Assembly (NCBI GenBank): GCA_003158505.1
Contig: PMJK01000101.1
Location: 21,761-35,444, forward strand
Reading direction: 5' to 3'
Source of the DNA: Holophagaceae bacterium
GTDB lineage: Bacteria > Acidobacteriota > Holophagae > Holophagales > Holophagaceae
DNA: 13,684 nt
The position numbers and the translations under genes are program-made. This document shows positions 6,896 to 13,684 of the stretch, in pieces (the first letter of the stretch is position 1; the number at the start of each line of letters is the position of its first letter). The notes under the pieces were generated by a model that made no database searches, was not told the DNA's origin, and was given only the letters and a program-made list of their open reading frames with translations.

Positions 6896-8127
6896 TTCAG
6901 CCCCAGGGTGAACGTGGTGGTATTGAGATCGGCCGCTGAGGTGGCCGGACCCGAGTAGACCGCCGGGGAACTCAACGTGGCCGCAGTCTGGAGGGGCGTC
7001 AGCCGGTCCCGGCCATGTTGGAGCTGGTAGGTGCCTCCGAAGTTCAGCGTCAAGTTCTCCATGAGGTCCACCGACATACTGCATCCGAGCTGGACGCTAT
7101 CCATGGCGGAAAGCCGGTAATCCGCCGACATGTAAGTCTGGGGGGCGGCAAACTGGGCGCCGTAGAAGGAGGCAGCGCTCTGGGTGTAGAAGCGCAACTG
7201 AGGCGTCAGGATCCAGCTATCATCGAGGTGCTGGTCATAGGTAAAATCCAGGGTGTGGGCCCTGATGCCCCAGTCGTCCCGGTAGTAGCGATAGGTGGTC
7301 TTGAGGGCGCCGTCCCATTCAAAATAGTGGGCCTGTTTGATGAAGTAGGCATCACGCACCCTGGTGTCAGGACGACGTTCGGACACGGTGTTGGTCCCCA
7401 CCGGGACGATGAGGTAAGGCTCATTGAGGTCGCCCTTCAGATTCATCCGCGTGGTGCCGACGTCGAGGAGGTCATTCTCTCCGAAGGCCCAGGTCCACCC
7501 GAGGGCGTAGTCGTGTTCCTTCTTGGGAAATTGCAGGTTGGTGGTGACCGGTGCGACCGTGTCATCGGACCAGGAGAGCCCGTAGTGGAGGGTCCCTCGG
7601 CCCTCGAACATCGTCCAAGCATCCGAGATCCCGGAGCCTCTGGCAATGTAGTCCTTCTCCACCGAGTGGGAAAGGTCCACCGAGGGCAGATGGGCGCCTA
7701 ACCGGAGGCTGTAGGTGATTCCCTCGGCCTTGCGATCATCCCTGAACTGGACCAAAGGGATCTTCCCCGCGGCATTGGTAGAGGTATGACCCGAGGCCGA
7801 GGTGCTGGTGGTTATGCTGAGGGTTGGATAAGCGCCCGTCGGCGAAGCGCCCGAGACAGCATCGTTGGACAGGACCAGGTCGATCTGACCGTAGGCGTCG
7901 CCCAGATCCTGGTGCAGCAGGAAGGTGGGATTCGCTACTTGGATCCGGCCATTGGATTCGTTGTAGAAGAGGTAGCGGAATTCCGCGGAGGACTGGGCCC
8001 GGGCTGCCCGGCCGCCCAGCATGCCGATTCCGGCGACGACCCATGGCATGCCCTGCACCACCAGGCGACCACGGCGCCGCGCAATGCGGGGGCGTTCAGT
8101 TGCAGCCACAGCCACCACCGGTAGCAC
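6883..8127 (-). CDS. DUF3570 outer-membrane beta-barrel protein
   Basis: Up to 414 residues, recognised as DUF3570 by the N-terminal EFRYLFYNE-type opening, a DAVSGASP motif at 89-96, alternating amphipathic strands rich in aromatic residues throughout, and an aromatic C-terminal strand (TFTLGLKWRY) like the signal that inserts outer-membrane barrels. The family has no firmly established function that I know of, but it tends to sit beside DUF4266, TlpA-like and ApbE genes, as here. An Arg-rich stretch (ARRRGR), a hydrophobic segment and ARAQ (cleavage near 44/45) make a plausible Sec signal. The start is uncertain: GTG at 8127 keeps the Arg-rich part but overlaps the upstream gene by 32 bases; GTG at 8109 and ATG at 8049 are alternatives. 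DAVSGAS resembles an ApbE flavinylation site. Confidence 0.85.
   Translation of the reverse strand: MLPVVAVAATERPRIARRRGRLVVQGMPWVVAGIGMLGGRAARAQSSAEFRYLFYNESNGRIQVANPTFLLHQDLGDAYGQIDLVLSNDAVSGASPTGAYPTLSITTSTSASGHTSTNAAGKIPLVQFRDDRKAEGITYSLRLGAHLPSVDLSHSVEKDYIARGSGISDAWTMFEGRGTLHYGLSWSDDTVAPVTTNLQFPKKEHDYALGWTWAFGENDLLDVGTTRMNLKGDLNEPYLIVPVGTNTVSERRPDTRVRDAYFIKQAHYFEWDGALKTTYRYYRDDWGIRAHTLDFTYDQHLDDSWILTPQLRFYTQSAASFYGAQFAAPQTYMSADYRLSAMDSVQLGCSMSVDLMENLTLNFGGTYQLQHGRDRLTPLQTAATLSSPAVYSGPATSAADLNTTTFTLGLKWRY
7837..7863 (-). other. Candidate FMN attachment motif in the DUF3570 protein
   Basis: These codons encode D-A-V-S-G-A-S-P-T (residues 89-97). NqrC/RnfG-type proteins modified by ApbE carry an Asp followed by S/T-G-A-T/S, with FMN joined to the last T/S. 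By that pattern Ser95 would be the acceptor. It lies in the N-terminal part of the barrel, in the same operon as apbE. This is an inference from motif shape. Confidence 0.5.
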
Positions 8128-8821
8128 CGCCGCTGCCGGCCGCCCCTTCCTTGCTGGAGTGGATGTGCTCCCGTTGCATGGCCGTGAGTTTGTCCCCGTC
8201 CAGGTTCATGATCGGGTCGGCCAGGTGCCCCCGGCGCCAGGCCTTCAGGGCCCCGGTGGCCTGGAGGCCCGAGGCCACATGCACATCCTTGATGGCACCA
8301 GTCCCGCCGAGCAGCGTGGTGACCGCAGCCCGCTCTTCCTGGATATGGGCTCCTCCTTCGAACCGGGCGGCGATGTGGCCTTCGCGATCGATCAGAAAGG
8401 TCGTGGGCATCGCCACCACCGAGTAGGTCTCGCCTGTCTGGCCGGTGGGATCGTGCAAAATCGTGAACCGCACGGGCACCCTCTCCAGGAAGGCCGTGGC
8501 CAAGGCTGGGTCCGAGTCCAGCGAGATCCCGACCACTTTCACACCCTGGCTGGCGAACCGGGTCTGGAGGTCATCCAACTCCGGAAGGCTCTTCCGGCAG
8601 GGACCGCACCAGGAAGCCCAGAAATCCACCACTACCACCTGCCCCTTCAGCGCCTCCAGCGAGAAGATTTTTCCGGCCTGGTCCATGAGCTGGATGGGTG
8701 GAGCGGTCTGTCCCGTATCCGCTGCGTGGAGCGTCACCACGGACAGGAGGAGGAAGGCAGAGCCGAGGCGCCGCCACCCTCGTGCCTCCAGGAAGCGGCG
8801 AGTCAAGGAAAGGGTGTGCAT
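8096..8821 (-). CDS. TlpA-like thioredoxin fused to a C-terminal DUF4266 domain
   Basis: A 241-residue exported thiol:disulfide oxidoreductase. A signal peptide (TRRFLEARGWRR, then a hydrophobic run to about 34) is followed by a TlpA/ResA-type thioredoxin fold: APPIQLMDQAGK opening, active-site WCGPC with C72 and C75, GISLD, and the cis-proline loop MPTTF (P139). After the fold ends near 178, residues ~192-241 read as DUF4266: W-x-x-G-x-L-A-D-P-I-M, a REHIHSSKEGA segment, a Gly/Ser-rich run and a terminal GGGCGCN with C238 and C240. DUF4266 proteins are usually separate small proteins, so this is a fusion. The ATG at 8821 is preferred because GGAG precedes it at suitable spacing and the signal peptide starts there; an in-frame ATG at 8860 would add 13 residues. 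It is first in the cluster and its 3' end overlaps the DUF3570 gene. Confidence 0.88.
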   Translation of the reverse strand: MHTLSLTRRFLEARGWRRLGSAFLLLSVVTLHAADTGQTAPPIQLMDQAGKIFSLEALKGQVVVVDFWASWCGPCRKSLPELDDLQTRFASQGVKVVGISLDSDPALATAFLERVPVRFTILHDPTGQTGETYSVVAMPTTFLIDREGHIAARFEGGAHIQEERAAVTTLLGGTGAIKDVHVASGLQATGALKAWRRGHLADPIMNLDGDKLTAMQREHIHSSKEGAAGSGGATGGGCGCN

Positions 8822-9014
8822 GGGGCTCCGGATGCAGAAGGATCCGGTGGTGGGAACCATCGGACCGGGGGAGTTGAAAATTGCCTGTAGTCCATCCTGT
8901 GTCAGGAAGCAGAGAAAGGGTTCCCAAAAAAGTGTTCCAACACTAAAATAGTTTCAAGAGATTTCTCCAGGGCCGCCGCCGCTGCGACTCCCATCCCCCC
9001 ATGGGGAACCAGAC
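8822..9014 (-). promoter_or_regulatory. Leader region between the uptake operon and the redox cluster
   Basis: This is the only sizeable gap between the two minus-strand operons. Its centre is AT-rich and holds a 14-bp palindrome (8931-8944) flanked by a run of T on the minus strand. Possible promoter parts on the minus strand are TTGAAA (8952-8957) as a -35 and TATTTT (8945-8950) as a -10, but these cannot belong to one promoter at normal spacing, so no promoter is firmly assigned. CCCCATGGGG just after the ATPase stop has no loop and is not a terminator. Confidence 0.45.
8931..8944. repeat. 14-bp palindrome AGTGTTCCAACACT (operator or weak terminator)
   Basis: The arms AGTGTT and AACACT are exact inverted copies with a two-base centre. 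On the minus strand the second arm runs into a stretch of six T (8931 to 8926). It may be an operator of the redox cluster lying close to its promoter, or a weak intrinsic terminator of the uptake operon (5-bp stem, 4-base loop, T-tract). The stem has only two GC pairs, which makes the terminator reading weaker. Confidence 0.45.
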
Positions 9015-9737
9015 CTAGTCCGCGGGCAGCTCCGGGACGAGGCTCTCCACGAAGGTGGCCTCCACGCGGAAGACCTCGCGGATGAGCGCTGCGGTGAGCA
9101 CCTCGTGGGGCCTGCCGTTGCCCACGAGGCGGCCGCGATCCAGCACCAGTACCCGGTCGAAGCGGTAGGCGGCCCGCAGGTCGTGGAGGCTCACCACCAC
9201 GGTGCCTCCGGCGTCCGTAAGGCGGCGGGCCAGACGCATCACCTCCAGGGCATGGCGCACGTCCAGCTGGGCCACGGGCTCGTCCCAAAGCTGGAGGGGG
9301 GCTCCGGTGGCCAGGGCCCGGGCCAGACCCACACGATGCCGTTCCCCCCCTGAAAGGCGCGTGACGGGGCGATCCGCGAGTTGGGCCAGGTCCAGCTCCG
9401 CCATGGCCTCGGCCACGCCGGCCTGGTCCTCGCCCCAGGCATAGCGGCCCTGGGCCACGACCTCGCGCACGGGGAAGGCGAACTCGAACTGCGTCTCCTG
9501 GCTCACCCAGGCCAGCCGCCGCCCCCGCTCCATCATGAGGATGCGCGACAGTGGCTGTCCATTCCACTGGATGGTCCCGCCCGCCGGAAGCAGCCCCGCC
9601 AGCGCCTGGATCAGGGTGGACTTGCCCGCCCCGTTCGGACCCACCATCGCCACGAGTTCGCCCGGCCCGAGCTCCAGCGACACCGCCTCCAGGCGGCCGG
9701 GCACCGTGAGGCTGGAGGCGTGGAGGGCGGGGATCAT
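9015..9737 (-). CDS. ABC transporter ATP-binding protein (metal-chelate/cobalamin uptake)
   Basis: A 240-residue cytoplasmic ATPase subunit of a type II ABC importer. It has Walker A GPNGAGKST (33-41), Q-loop Q80, signature LSGGERHRV (128-136), Walker B ending LWDEP (D152, catalytic E153), D-loop QLD (157-159), and switch histidine H185. The length is normal for BtuD/FecE/HmuV. The ATG at 9737 overlaps the permease stop as ATGA and is preceded by GGAG; the open frame extends to 10373 but that is a shadow of the permease gene. It is the last gene of the uptake operon and should pair with the permease encoded just upstream. Confidence 0.95.
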   Translation of the reverse strand: MIPALHASSLTVPGRLEAVSLELGPGELVAMVGPNGAGKSTLIQALAGLLPAGGTIQWNGQPLSRILMMERGRRLAWVSQETQFEFAFPVREVVAQGRYAWGEDQAGVAEAMAELDLAQLADRPVTRLSGGERHRVGLARALATGAPLQLWDEPVAQLDVRHALEVMRLARRLTDAGGTVVVSLHDLRAAYRFDRVLVLDRGRLVGNGRPHEVLTAALIREVFRVEATFVESLVPELPAD

Positions 9738-10744
9738 CGCGGTCTCCGCAACAGCCACAGAAAGAAGGGGCCGCCGATGAGCGACGTGACGACCCCGAGC
9801 CTCAAGCCCAGGGGGAAGGTCCGCGTGACCAGGTCGCAGACCAGCAGGAAGGAGGCTCCGCCCAGCATGGAATAGGGCAGCAGGCGGCGGTGGTCGGGGC
9901 CGAAGATCAGGCGCAGGACATGGGGCACCACCAGGCCCACGAAACCCACGATGCCCGCCACGGCCGTGGCCAGGGCGGTGAGGACCGTGGAGAGCACGAT
10001 GAGCTGCCAGCGGAGGCGGCGCACATCCACGCCGAGGCTCTGGGCGCTCTGCTCGCCGAGGCTGAGGAGGTTCATGGCCCGGCCCAGGGGCAGCAGCATC
10101 AGGCAGGCCGCCAGGATGGCGGGGACCCCCATCCACACGTGCTCCCAGCTGCGGTTCTCCAGGCCGCCCATGAGCCAGAATAGGATCTGGGCATTCACCT
10201 CGAAGTGGCCGGAGGTGGTGGTGAGCAGGAAGCTGGTGCCGGCGCCCAGCAGCGCATTGAGGGCCACCCCGGACAGGAGGAGCCGCTCCGTGCCCGCGCC
10301 GCTCTGGGCGAGCAGGATCACCGCGCCGGTGGCTCCGAAGGCGCCGATCACCGAGGCCATCGGCAGGGCCCACATGGAGGCCGTGGCGAAGCCCAAGCCG
10401 GCGCCCAGCCCGGTGCTCAGCAAGGGCCCCAGGGCCAGCACTGCCACGGCACCCAGGGCCCCGCCGCTGCTCACGCCCAGCAGACCGGGGCTGGCCAGGG
10501 GATTGCGGAAGAAGGCCTGCATCACCGCCCCGCTGGCGCCGAGGGCGGCGCCCACCGCCAGGCCCACCAGGGCGCGGGGCAGGCGAAAGTCCCGCACCAC
10601 CGTGCGCGCGATGTCGTCGGTGCCCCCCATGAAGGCGCCCGCCACCTGCCCGAAGCTAAGCCGCAGTTCGCCGAAGGCCAGAGAAGCCAGGAAGACCAGG
10701 ATCAGTAGCGCCAGGAGGGCAGGGATGGCCAGGCGGGTTCTCAC
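9734..10744 (-). CDS. FecCD/BtuC-family ABC transporter permease
   Basis: A 336-residue inner-membrane permease with about ten hydrophobic segments, matching the usual length of BtuC/FhuB-half/HmuU proteins. Diagnostic stretches are DFRLPRALVGLAVGAALGASG (split by helix 2), NPLASPGLLGVSSGGALG (the substrate-path loop typical of the family), and GFVGLVVPHVLRLIFGPDHR before RLLPYSMLGGA near the C-terminus, the region that contacts the ATPase. The start is GTG at 10744, overlapping the binding-protein stop as GTGA. It imports an iron-siderophore, haem or cobalamin; the sequence alone does not choose between them. Confidence 0.94.
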   Translation of the reverse strand: MRTRLAIPALLALLILVFLASLAFGELRLSFGQVAGAFMGGTDDIARTVVRDFRLPRALVGLAVGAALGASGAVMQAFFRNPLASPGLLGVSSGGALGAVAVLALGPLLSTGLGAGLGFATASMWALPMASVIGAFGATGAVILLAQSGAGTERLLLSGVALNALLGAGTSFLLTTTSGHFEVNAQILFWLMGGLENRSWEHVWMGVPAILAACLMLLPLGRAMNLLSLGEQSAQSLGVDVRRLRWQLIVLSTVLTALATAVAGIVGFVGLVVPHVLRLIFGPDHRRLLPYSMLGGASFLLVCDLVTRTFPLGLRLGVVTSLIGGPFFLWLLRRPR

Positions 10745-11580
10745 CGGAAGCGCTCTGGATGGAGGGCTCGGGCGAGGGCCTCATAGGTGGCGATGCGGTG
10801 GTGGGAGACGCTGGACATCAGCGGGCCAGGGATGGCCACGATCCGGCCGGCCTTAAAGGCAGGCAACACCCGGTAGCAGGGCAGTTCTCCCAGGCGAGCC
10901 CGGATGGTGTCGTCACCGGCCGCGATTAGCACCTCCACCTGCCAGACCAGCAGCTTCTCCGAGGGGGTCGGCGCGTGGCCCTTGAGACCGGCCTCGGCCG
11001 CGACATTCAGGGCGCCGGCGTGATCGCAGAGATCCTGGAAGGTGGTGCCGGCGCCAGCCGTGAATGGGTAGAGACCGGCACTGAGGACGCGCACGGGTCT
11101 CACGCCCTTCAGCCGAGCGGCCAGGGCCTCCACCCGGGCCCGGCACTGGGTGATGACTCCTTCGGCCCGGCCCTCCTGGCCCAGCTCACGCCCCAGGATG
11201 CGCAGGCTGACGTAGACATCCTCCAGCGTGTCGAAGCGGTCCAGCACCACCAGCCGGACCCCGGCCCGCTTGAGCAGGGCCAGGGTCTCGGGGCGGGTGT
11301 AGCTGGCGGCCAGCACCAGATCCGGACGGAAGCGCAGCACGCTTTCCGCGTCGCTGTCCTTGAGGGCGGGGAACCGCTTCGCCTCATCCACCACTGGGCT
11401 GAACTCCGCCTCATGGCTGATGTGGCTGAGGGCGGCGATCTGGCCCGGGTCCGCCAGGGCCAGCAGCAGCTCGTCCGTGCCCACCGACTGGCTCACCACC
11501 CGCCGGGGCCGCGCCGCCAGGAGAGGCAATGCGGATACCAGCAAGAGGACGAACAGGCGTGAAATGGTCCAACGGGGCAT
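10741..11580 (-). CDS. Periplasmic metal-chelate/cobalamin-type substrate-binding protein
   Basis: A 279-residue BtuF/FepB-type binding protein with a Sec signal peptide (MPRWTISRLFVLLLVSALPLLA) and no lipobox Cys. The body shows the two-lobe helical-backbone family pattern: RRVVSQSVGTDELLLAL, then FPALKDSDAESVLRFRPDLVLA, LVVLDRFDTLEDV at the start of the linking helix, and a second lobe with CYRVLPAFKAGRIVAIPG. The ATG at 11580 shares one base with the receptor stop (TGATG) and has GGAGG just upstream; the longer frame reaching 11682 is a shadow of the receptor's C-terminus. It would hand its ligand from the receptor to the permease. Confidence 0.9.
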   Translation of the reverse strand: MPRWTISRLFVLLLVSALPLLAARPRRVVSQSVGTDELLLALADPGQIAALSHISHEAEFSPVVDEAKRFPALKDSDAESVLRFRPDLVLAASYTRPETLALLKRAGVRLVVLDRFDTLEDVYVSLRILGRELGQEGRAEGVITQCRARVEALAARLKGVRPVRVLSAGLYPFTAGAGTTFQDLCDHAGALNVAAEAGLKGHAPTPSEKLLVWQVEVLIAAGDDTIRARLGELPCYRVLPAFKAGRIVAIPGPLMSSVSHHRIATYEALARALHPERFR

Positions 11581-13643
11581 CACCACCTCCAGGTGGCGGA
11601 CAGGGACCAGCGCGGACCCGACCCGGGGAAGCCGTAGACCAGCGCGGCGTTTCCATTCTGGTCGTAGCGGCCGCTGAGCCAATCCTGGACCGTCTGCTTC
11701 GGTTGCAGCAGATGCTCGCCGCGCAGGGCCAGGGTGAGGCCCTTCATGGGTTCGTGGGAAAGGCCCACGCTGAGGTCCTGGTAGGGCCTGACGGGGATCA
11801 CGGCGTAGGTGGTGTCGCTCAGGTCGTAGCGGGATCCGACCTGGTCGAAGCGGATATCGCCGCGCCAGGCCTTCGTCTGGGCGAAGGCGGTCAGGGCGCC
11901 CGTGAAGAAGGGGTGGCGCACGATGGCCGTATTCTGCTGGCCGAACTCCTGCCCGGGTGCGTTATGGTCCAGGTCTCGGGTCTCCTGGCTGCGCAGGATC
12001 AGTTCCCAGCCGAAGGCCACGTCGCGGCCACCCCGCCAGCCCAGGGCGCCTTCCAGGCTCTGGGCGCGGATGTTTCCCTGGTTCGCGTAGTGCGAGGTGA
12101 AGAGGGGCGGATAGGCGAAGCTGGTGTCGTAGACATAGGCCAGCAGGTCGGAGATGAGTGTGCGTTGGGCTTCGAGACGGTATTCCCAGTGCTCCGCGCA
12201 GAGGCCCGTGGCGCCGATTTGTATGGTACGGCTGCGCTCGGGCGAGATGGGGTAGGCCCTCCCGTCCTGGCTTTCGGCCTCGGCGTTCAGGGCGAACTCC
12301 GTGGTGTTGGGCATGCGGAATCCCTGGCCCGAGCTGGCGTAGAGGCGGAGCTCCGGGCGGAGCACCCAGTTGAGGCCCGTGCGCCAGGTGCCGGCTTCCG
12401 CACTGCCGGCGCGGCTGCGGAGGCCGGAATCCAGCCGGGTCAGGTCGCGGTGGCCCCCATCGCGGCGCAGGCCTGCCACCCAGTCCAGCCCCTCGGCCAG
12501 CGTCCACCGTTCTTCCAGGGCCCCGGCCAGATCGTGGCCCTCGCCGCGGTAGTGAACATTGGCTCCAAAGGGGGGGATGGACGGGTCGTAGTAGTTCATC
12601 GCATGGCTGGTGTCCTGGCTGCCCTCGATCCGGCCCGAGAGGCGGAAGGTGCGTGTGGGCGTCCACGTCAGGGTGAGCTGGTCCGCCACCCGGCGGAAAT
12701 CCCGGTCCGTCTGCTGGCGCTGGGGACCATCGGGATCGGCGCTGTTGCCCGACAGCGCCTGGAGGGTGTCCTCCAGCACAAGCCCCGGCGCCAGGGACCA
12801 GCGGAGGCTGGCCCCCCAGCTTTCCTGCCGGGCCTGGGTCTCGCGGTTCGGTTCATAGTCGCGAAGGGTGATGTAACTCGCGTTGGTGAGGGTGGTGAAG
12901 GGCACGGAGGCCGTCTGGCCGCTGTTGCGGTAGAACCCCGTGAGTTCCGCTGCGCCAAGGGTGGTGCCCAGGCGCAGGAAGCCCCCGGTCTGGCGGAACT
13001 CGTCGCCGGGAAAGCCGTTGTTCTGCTTCTCGGCGGCACCGCCGGCGGCGATCCAGCCCTGGGCGCCGGCCAGCTGCACCTGCGTGGTGCTCCCGATCTG
13101 GCCATCGGTTCCAGCCTTCAGGCCAACCTGGCCGTGGAAGCCTTCGGCGCCCCGCCCCAGGCTGGTCAGCGCGATGACGCCGCCGATGGCATCGCTGCCA
13201 TAGAGCACCGACGACGGTCCCAGCACCAGCTCCACCCGAGTGATGCCAATCAGGCTGAGGGCGCCGAGGTCGGGGCTGATGGCGGTGGGATCATTGAGGC
13301 GCATCCCGTCCAGCACCACCACGACATTCTTGCTCAGGGTGCCGTTGAGGAAGGCGGAGGCCGCCGCGCCCATGCCGCCGCTGGGCATCACGGCCCCGGG
13401 CTGGAGCGCCTCCAGCAGCTCGGACAGCGTGCGGCTGCCGAGGCGGGCCAGTTCGTCGGCCTCGACGATGCGCACCGGCGCCGGAGTGCGGGTGACCTCC
13501 ACGGGCTGAGCCTCGGCGCTGACGGTGACCGTGGCCTCGCCGGGCTTGAGGTCGGACTCGGCCCCGAGAGCCGCCGCAGGCGACGCCGCCTGAGAGAAGA
13601 CGGACAGGGTCGCCAGGGAGAAGAGAACTCGGGAATGACCCAT
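11580..13643 (-). CDS. TonB-dependent outer-membrane receptor (BtuB/CirA-like)
   Basis: A 687-residue gated outer-membrane channel that takes up a metal chelate using TonB energy. It has a signal peptide (MGHSRVLFSLATLSVFSQA...), a likely TonB box ATVTVSA shortly after cleavage, and a plug domain with LSELLEALQPG, VVVVLDGMRLND and RVELVLGPSSVLYGSDAIGGVI, then a ~22-strand barrel ending in the aromatic signal SLSATWRW. FRMPNTTEFALNAE is the barrel motif seen in many receptors as RxPxxxEL. The start is uncertain: the ATG at 13643 is favoured by GGAGG four bases upstream, but ATGs at 13646 and 13658 (692 residues) are in frame. Only 26 bases lie beyond 13658, so any riboswitch or Fur site is outside the window. 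It is first in a receptor-binding protein-permease-ATPase operon. Confidence 0.94.
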   Translation of the reverse strand: MGHSRVLFSLATLSVFSQAASPAAALGAESDLKPGEATVTVSAEAQPVEVTRTPAPVRIVEADELARLGSRTLSELLEALQPGAVMPSGGMGAAASAFLNGTLSKNVVVVLDGMRLNDPTAISPDLGALSLIGITRVELVLGPSSVLYGSDAIGGVIALTSLGRGAEGFHGQVGLKAGTDGQIGSTTQVQLAGAQGWIAAGGAAEKQNNGFPGDEFRQTGGFLRLGTTLGAAELTGFYRNSGQTASVPFTTLTNASYITLRDYEPNRETQARQESWGASLRWSLAPGLVLEDTLQALSGNSADPDGPQRQQTDRDFRRVADQLTLTWTPTRTFRLSGRIEGSQDTSHAMNYYDPSIPPFGANVHYRGEGHDLAGALEERWTLAEGLDWVAGLRRDGGHRDLTRLDSGLRSRAGSAEAGTWRTGLNWVLRPELRLYASSGQGFRMPNTTEFALNAEAESQDGRAYPISPERSRTIQIGATGLCAEHWEYRLEAQRTLISDLLAYVYDTSFAYPPLFTSHYANQGNIRAQSLEGALGWRGGRDVAFGWELILRSQETRDLDHNAPGQEFGQQNTAIVRHPFFTGALTAFAQTKAWRGDIRFDQVGSRYDLSDTTYAVIPVRPYQDLSVGLSHEPMKGLTLALRGEHLLQPKQTVQDWLSGRYDQNGNAALVYGFPGSGPRWSLSATWRW

Positions 13644-13684
13644 CATGCCTCCACGCATGAAGCCGCGGCGGCAGGGCGGATCCC

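Noticed and set aside
8992..9014. CCCCATGGGG palindrome after the ATPase stop as a terminator
   Set aside because: It has no loop and no T-tract on the minus strand, so it cannot act as an intrinsic terminator.
9738..10373. N-terminal extension of the ATPase frame
   Set aside because: The codons are Pro/Arg/Gly-rich and mirror the permease gene in another frame; Walker A spacing and the ATGA overlap fix the start at 9737.
1..13684. CRISPR array, insertion sequence, integrase or prophage
   Set aside because: No regularly spaced repeats, transposase or integrase frames, or terminal inverted repeats were found; the methyltransferase remnant is the only trace of mobile or defence DNA.

Overview
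The window is GC-rich, densely packed bacterial DNA with short gaps and frequent stop/start overlaps. A TonB-dependent receptor, outer-membrane barrel proteins and exported thiol-redox proteins show a diderm (Gram-negative-type) organism. The overall flavour recalls Acidobacteriota of the Holophaga/Geothrix kind, but that is an impression from memory; no marker gene is present to prove it.

Layout. (1) 1-2668, plus strand: the 3' part of a hybrid sensor histidine kinase (its sensor half lies outside the window), followed after one base by a protein with a YcgR/PilZ-like front and a receiver-like back. Both proteins contain a receiver fold that has lost its phospho-acceptor. (2) 2675-3802, minus strand: a membrane-anchored family 2 glycosyltransferase, convergent with the previous gene and divergent from the next. 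(3) 3902-5140, plus strand: a CPA2-type cation:proton antiporter. (4) 5141-5523: a low-information gap holding what looks like the last ~67 codons of a DNA adenine methyltransferase gene, a probable restriction-modification remnant. (5) 8821 down to 5524, minus strand: a tight four-gene cluster encoding a TlpA-like thioredoxin fused to a DUF4266 tail, a DUF3570 outer-membrane barrel, an ApbE flavin transferase and a free-standing DsbD alpha-type domain. (6) 13658 down to 9015, minus strand: a complete TonB receptor, binding protein, FecCD permease and ATPase operon for uptake of a metal chelate (cobalamin, haem or siderophore), with every junction overlapping.

The most interesting part is region 5. 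It joins an exported thiol oxidoreductase, a second thiol-transfer domain, a flavin-attaching enzyme and an outer-membrane barrel. The barrel carries a DAVSGAS motif shaped like an ApbE flavinylation site, and the TlpA protein ends in GGGCGCN, the signature end of DUF4266 proteins that are normally separate small proteins. The simplest reading is an envelope electron-transfer module in which thiol electrons and a covalently bound flavin are linked at the outer membrane. Against this, the ApbE copy shows no export signal and appears to lack a metal-binding aspartate, so the chemistry is open.
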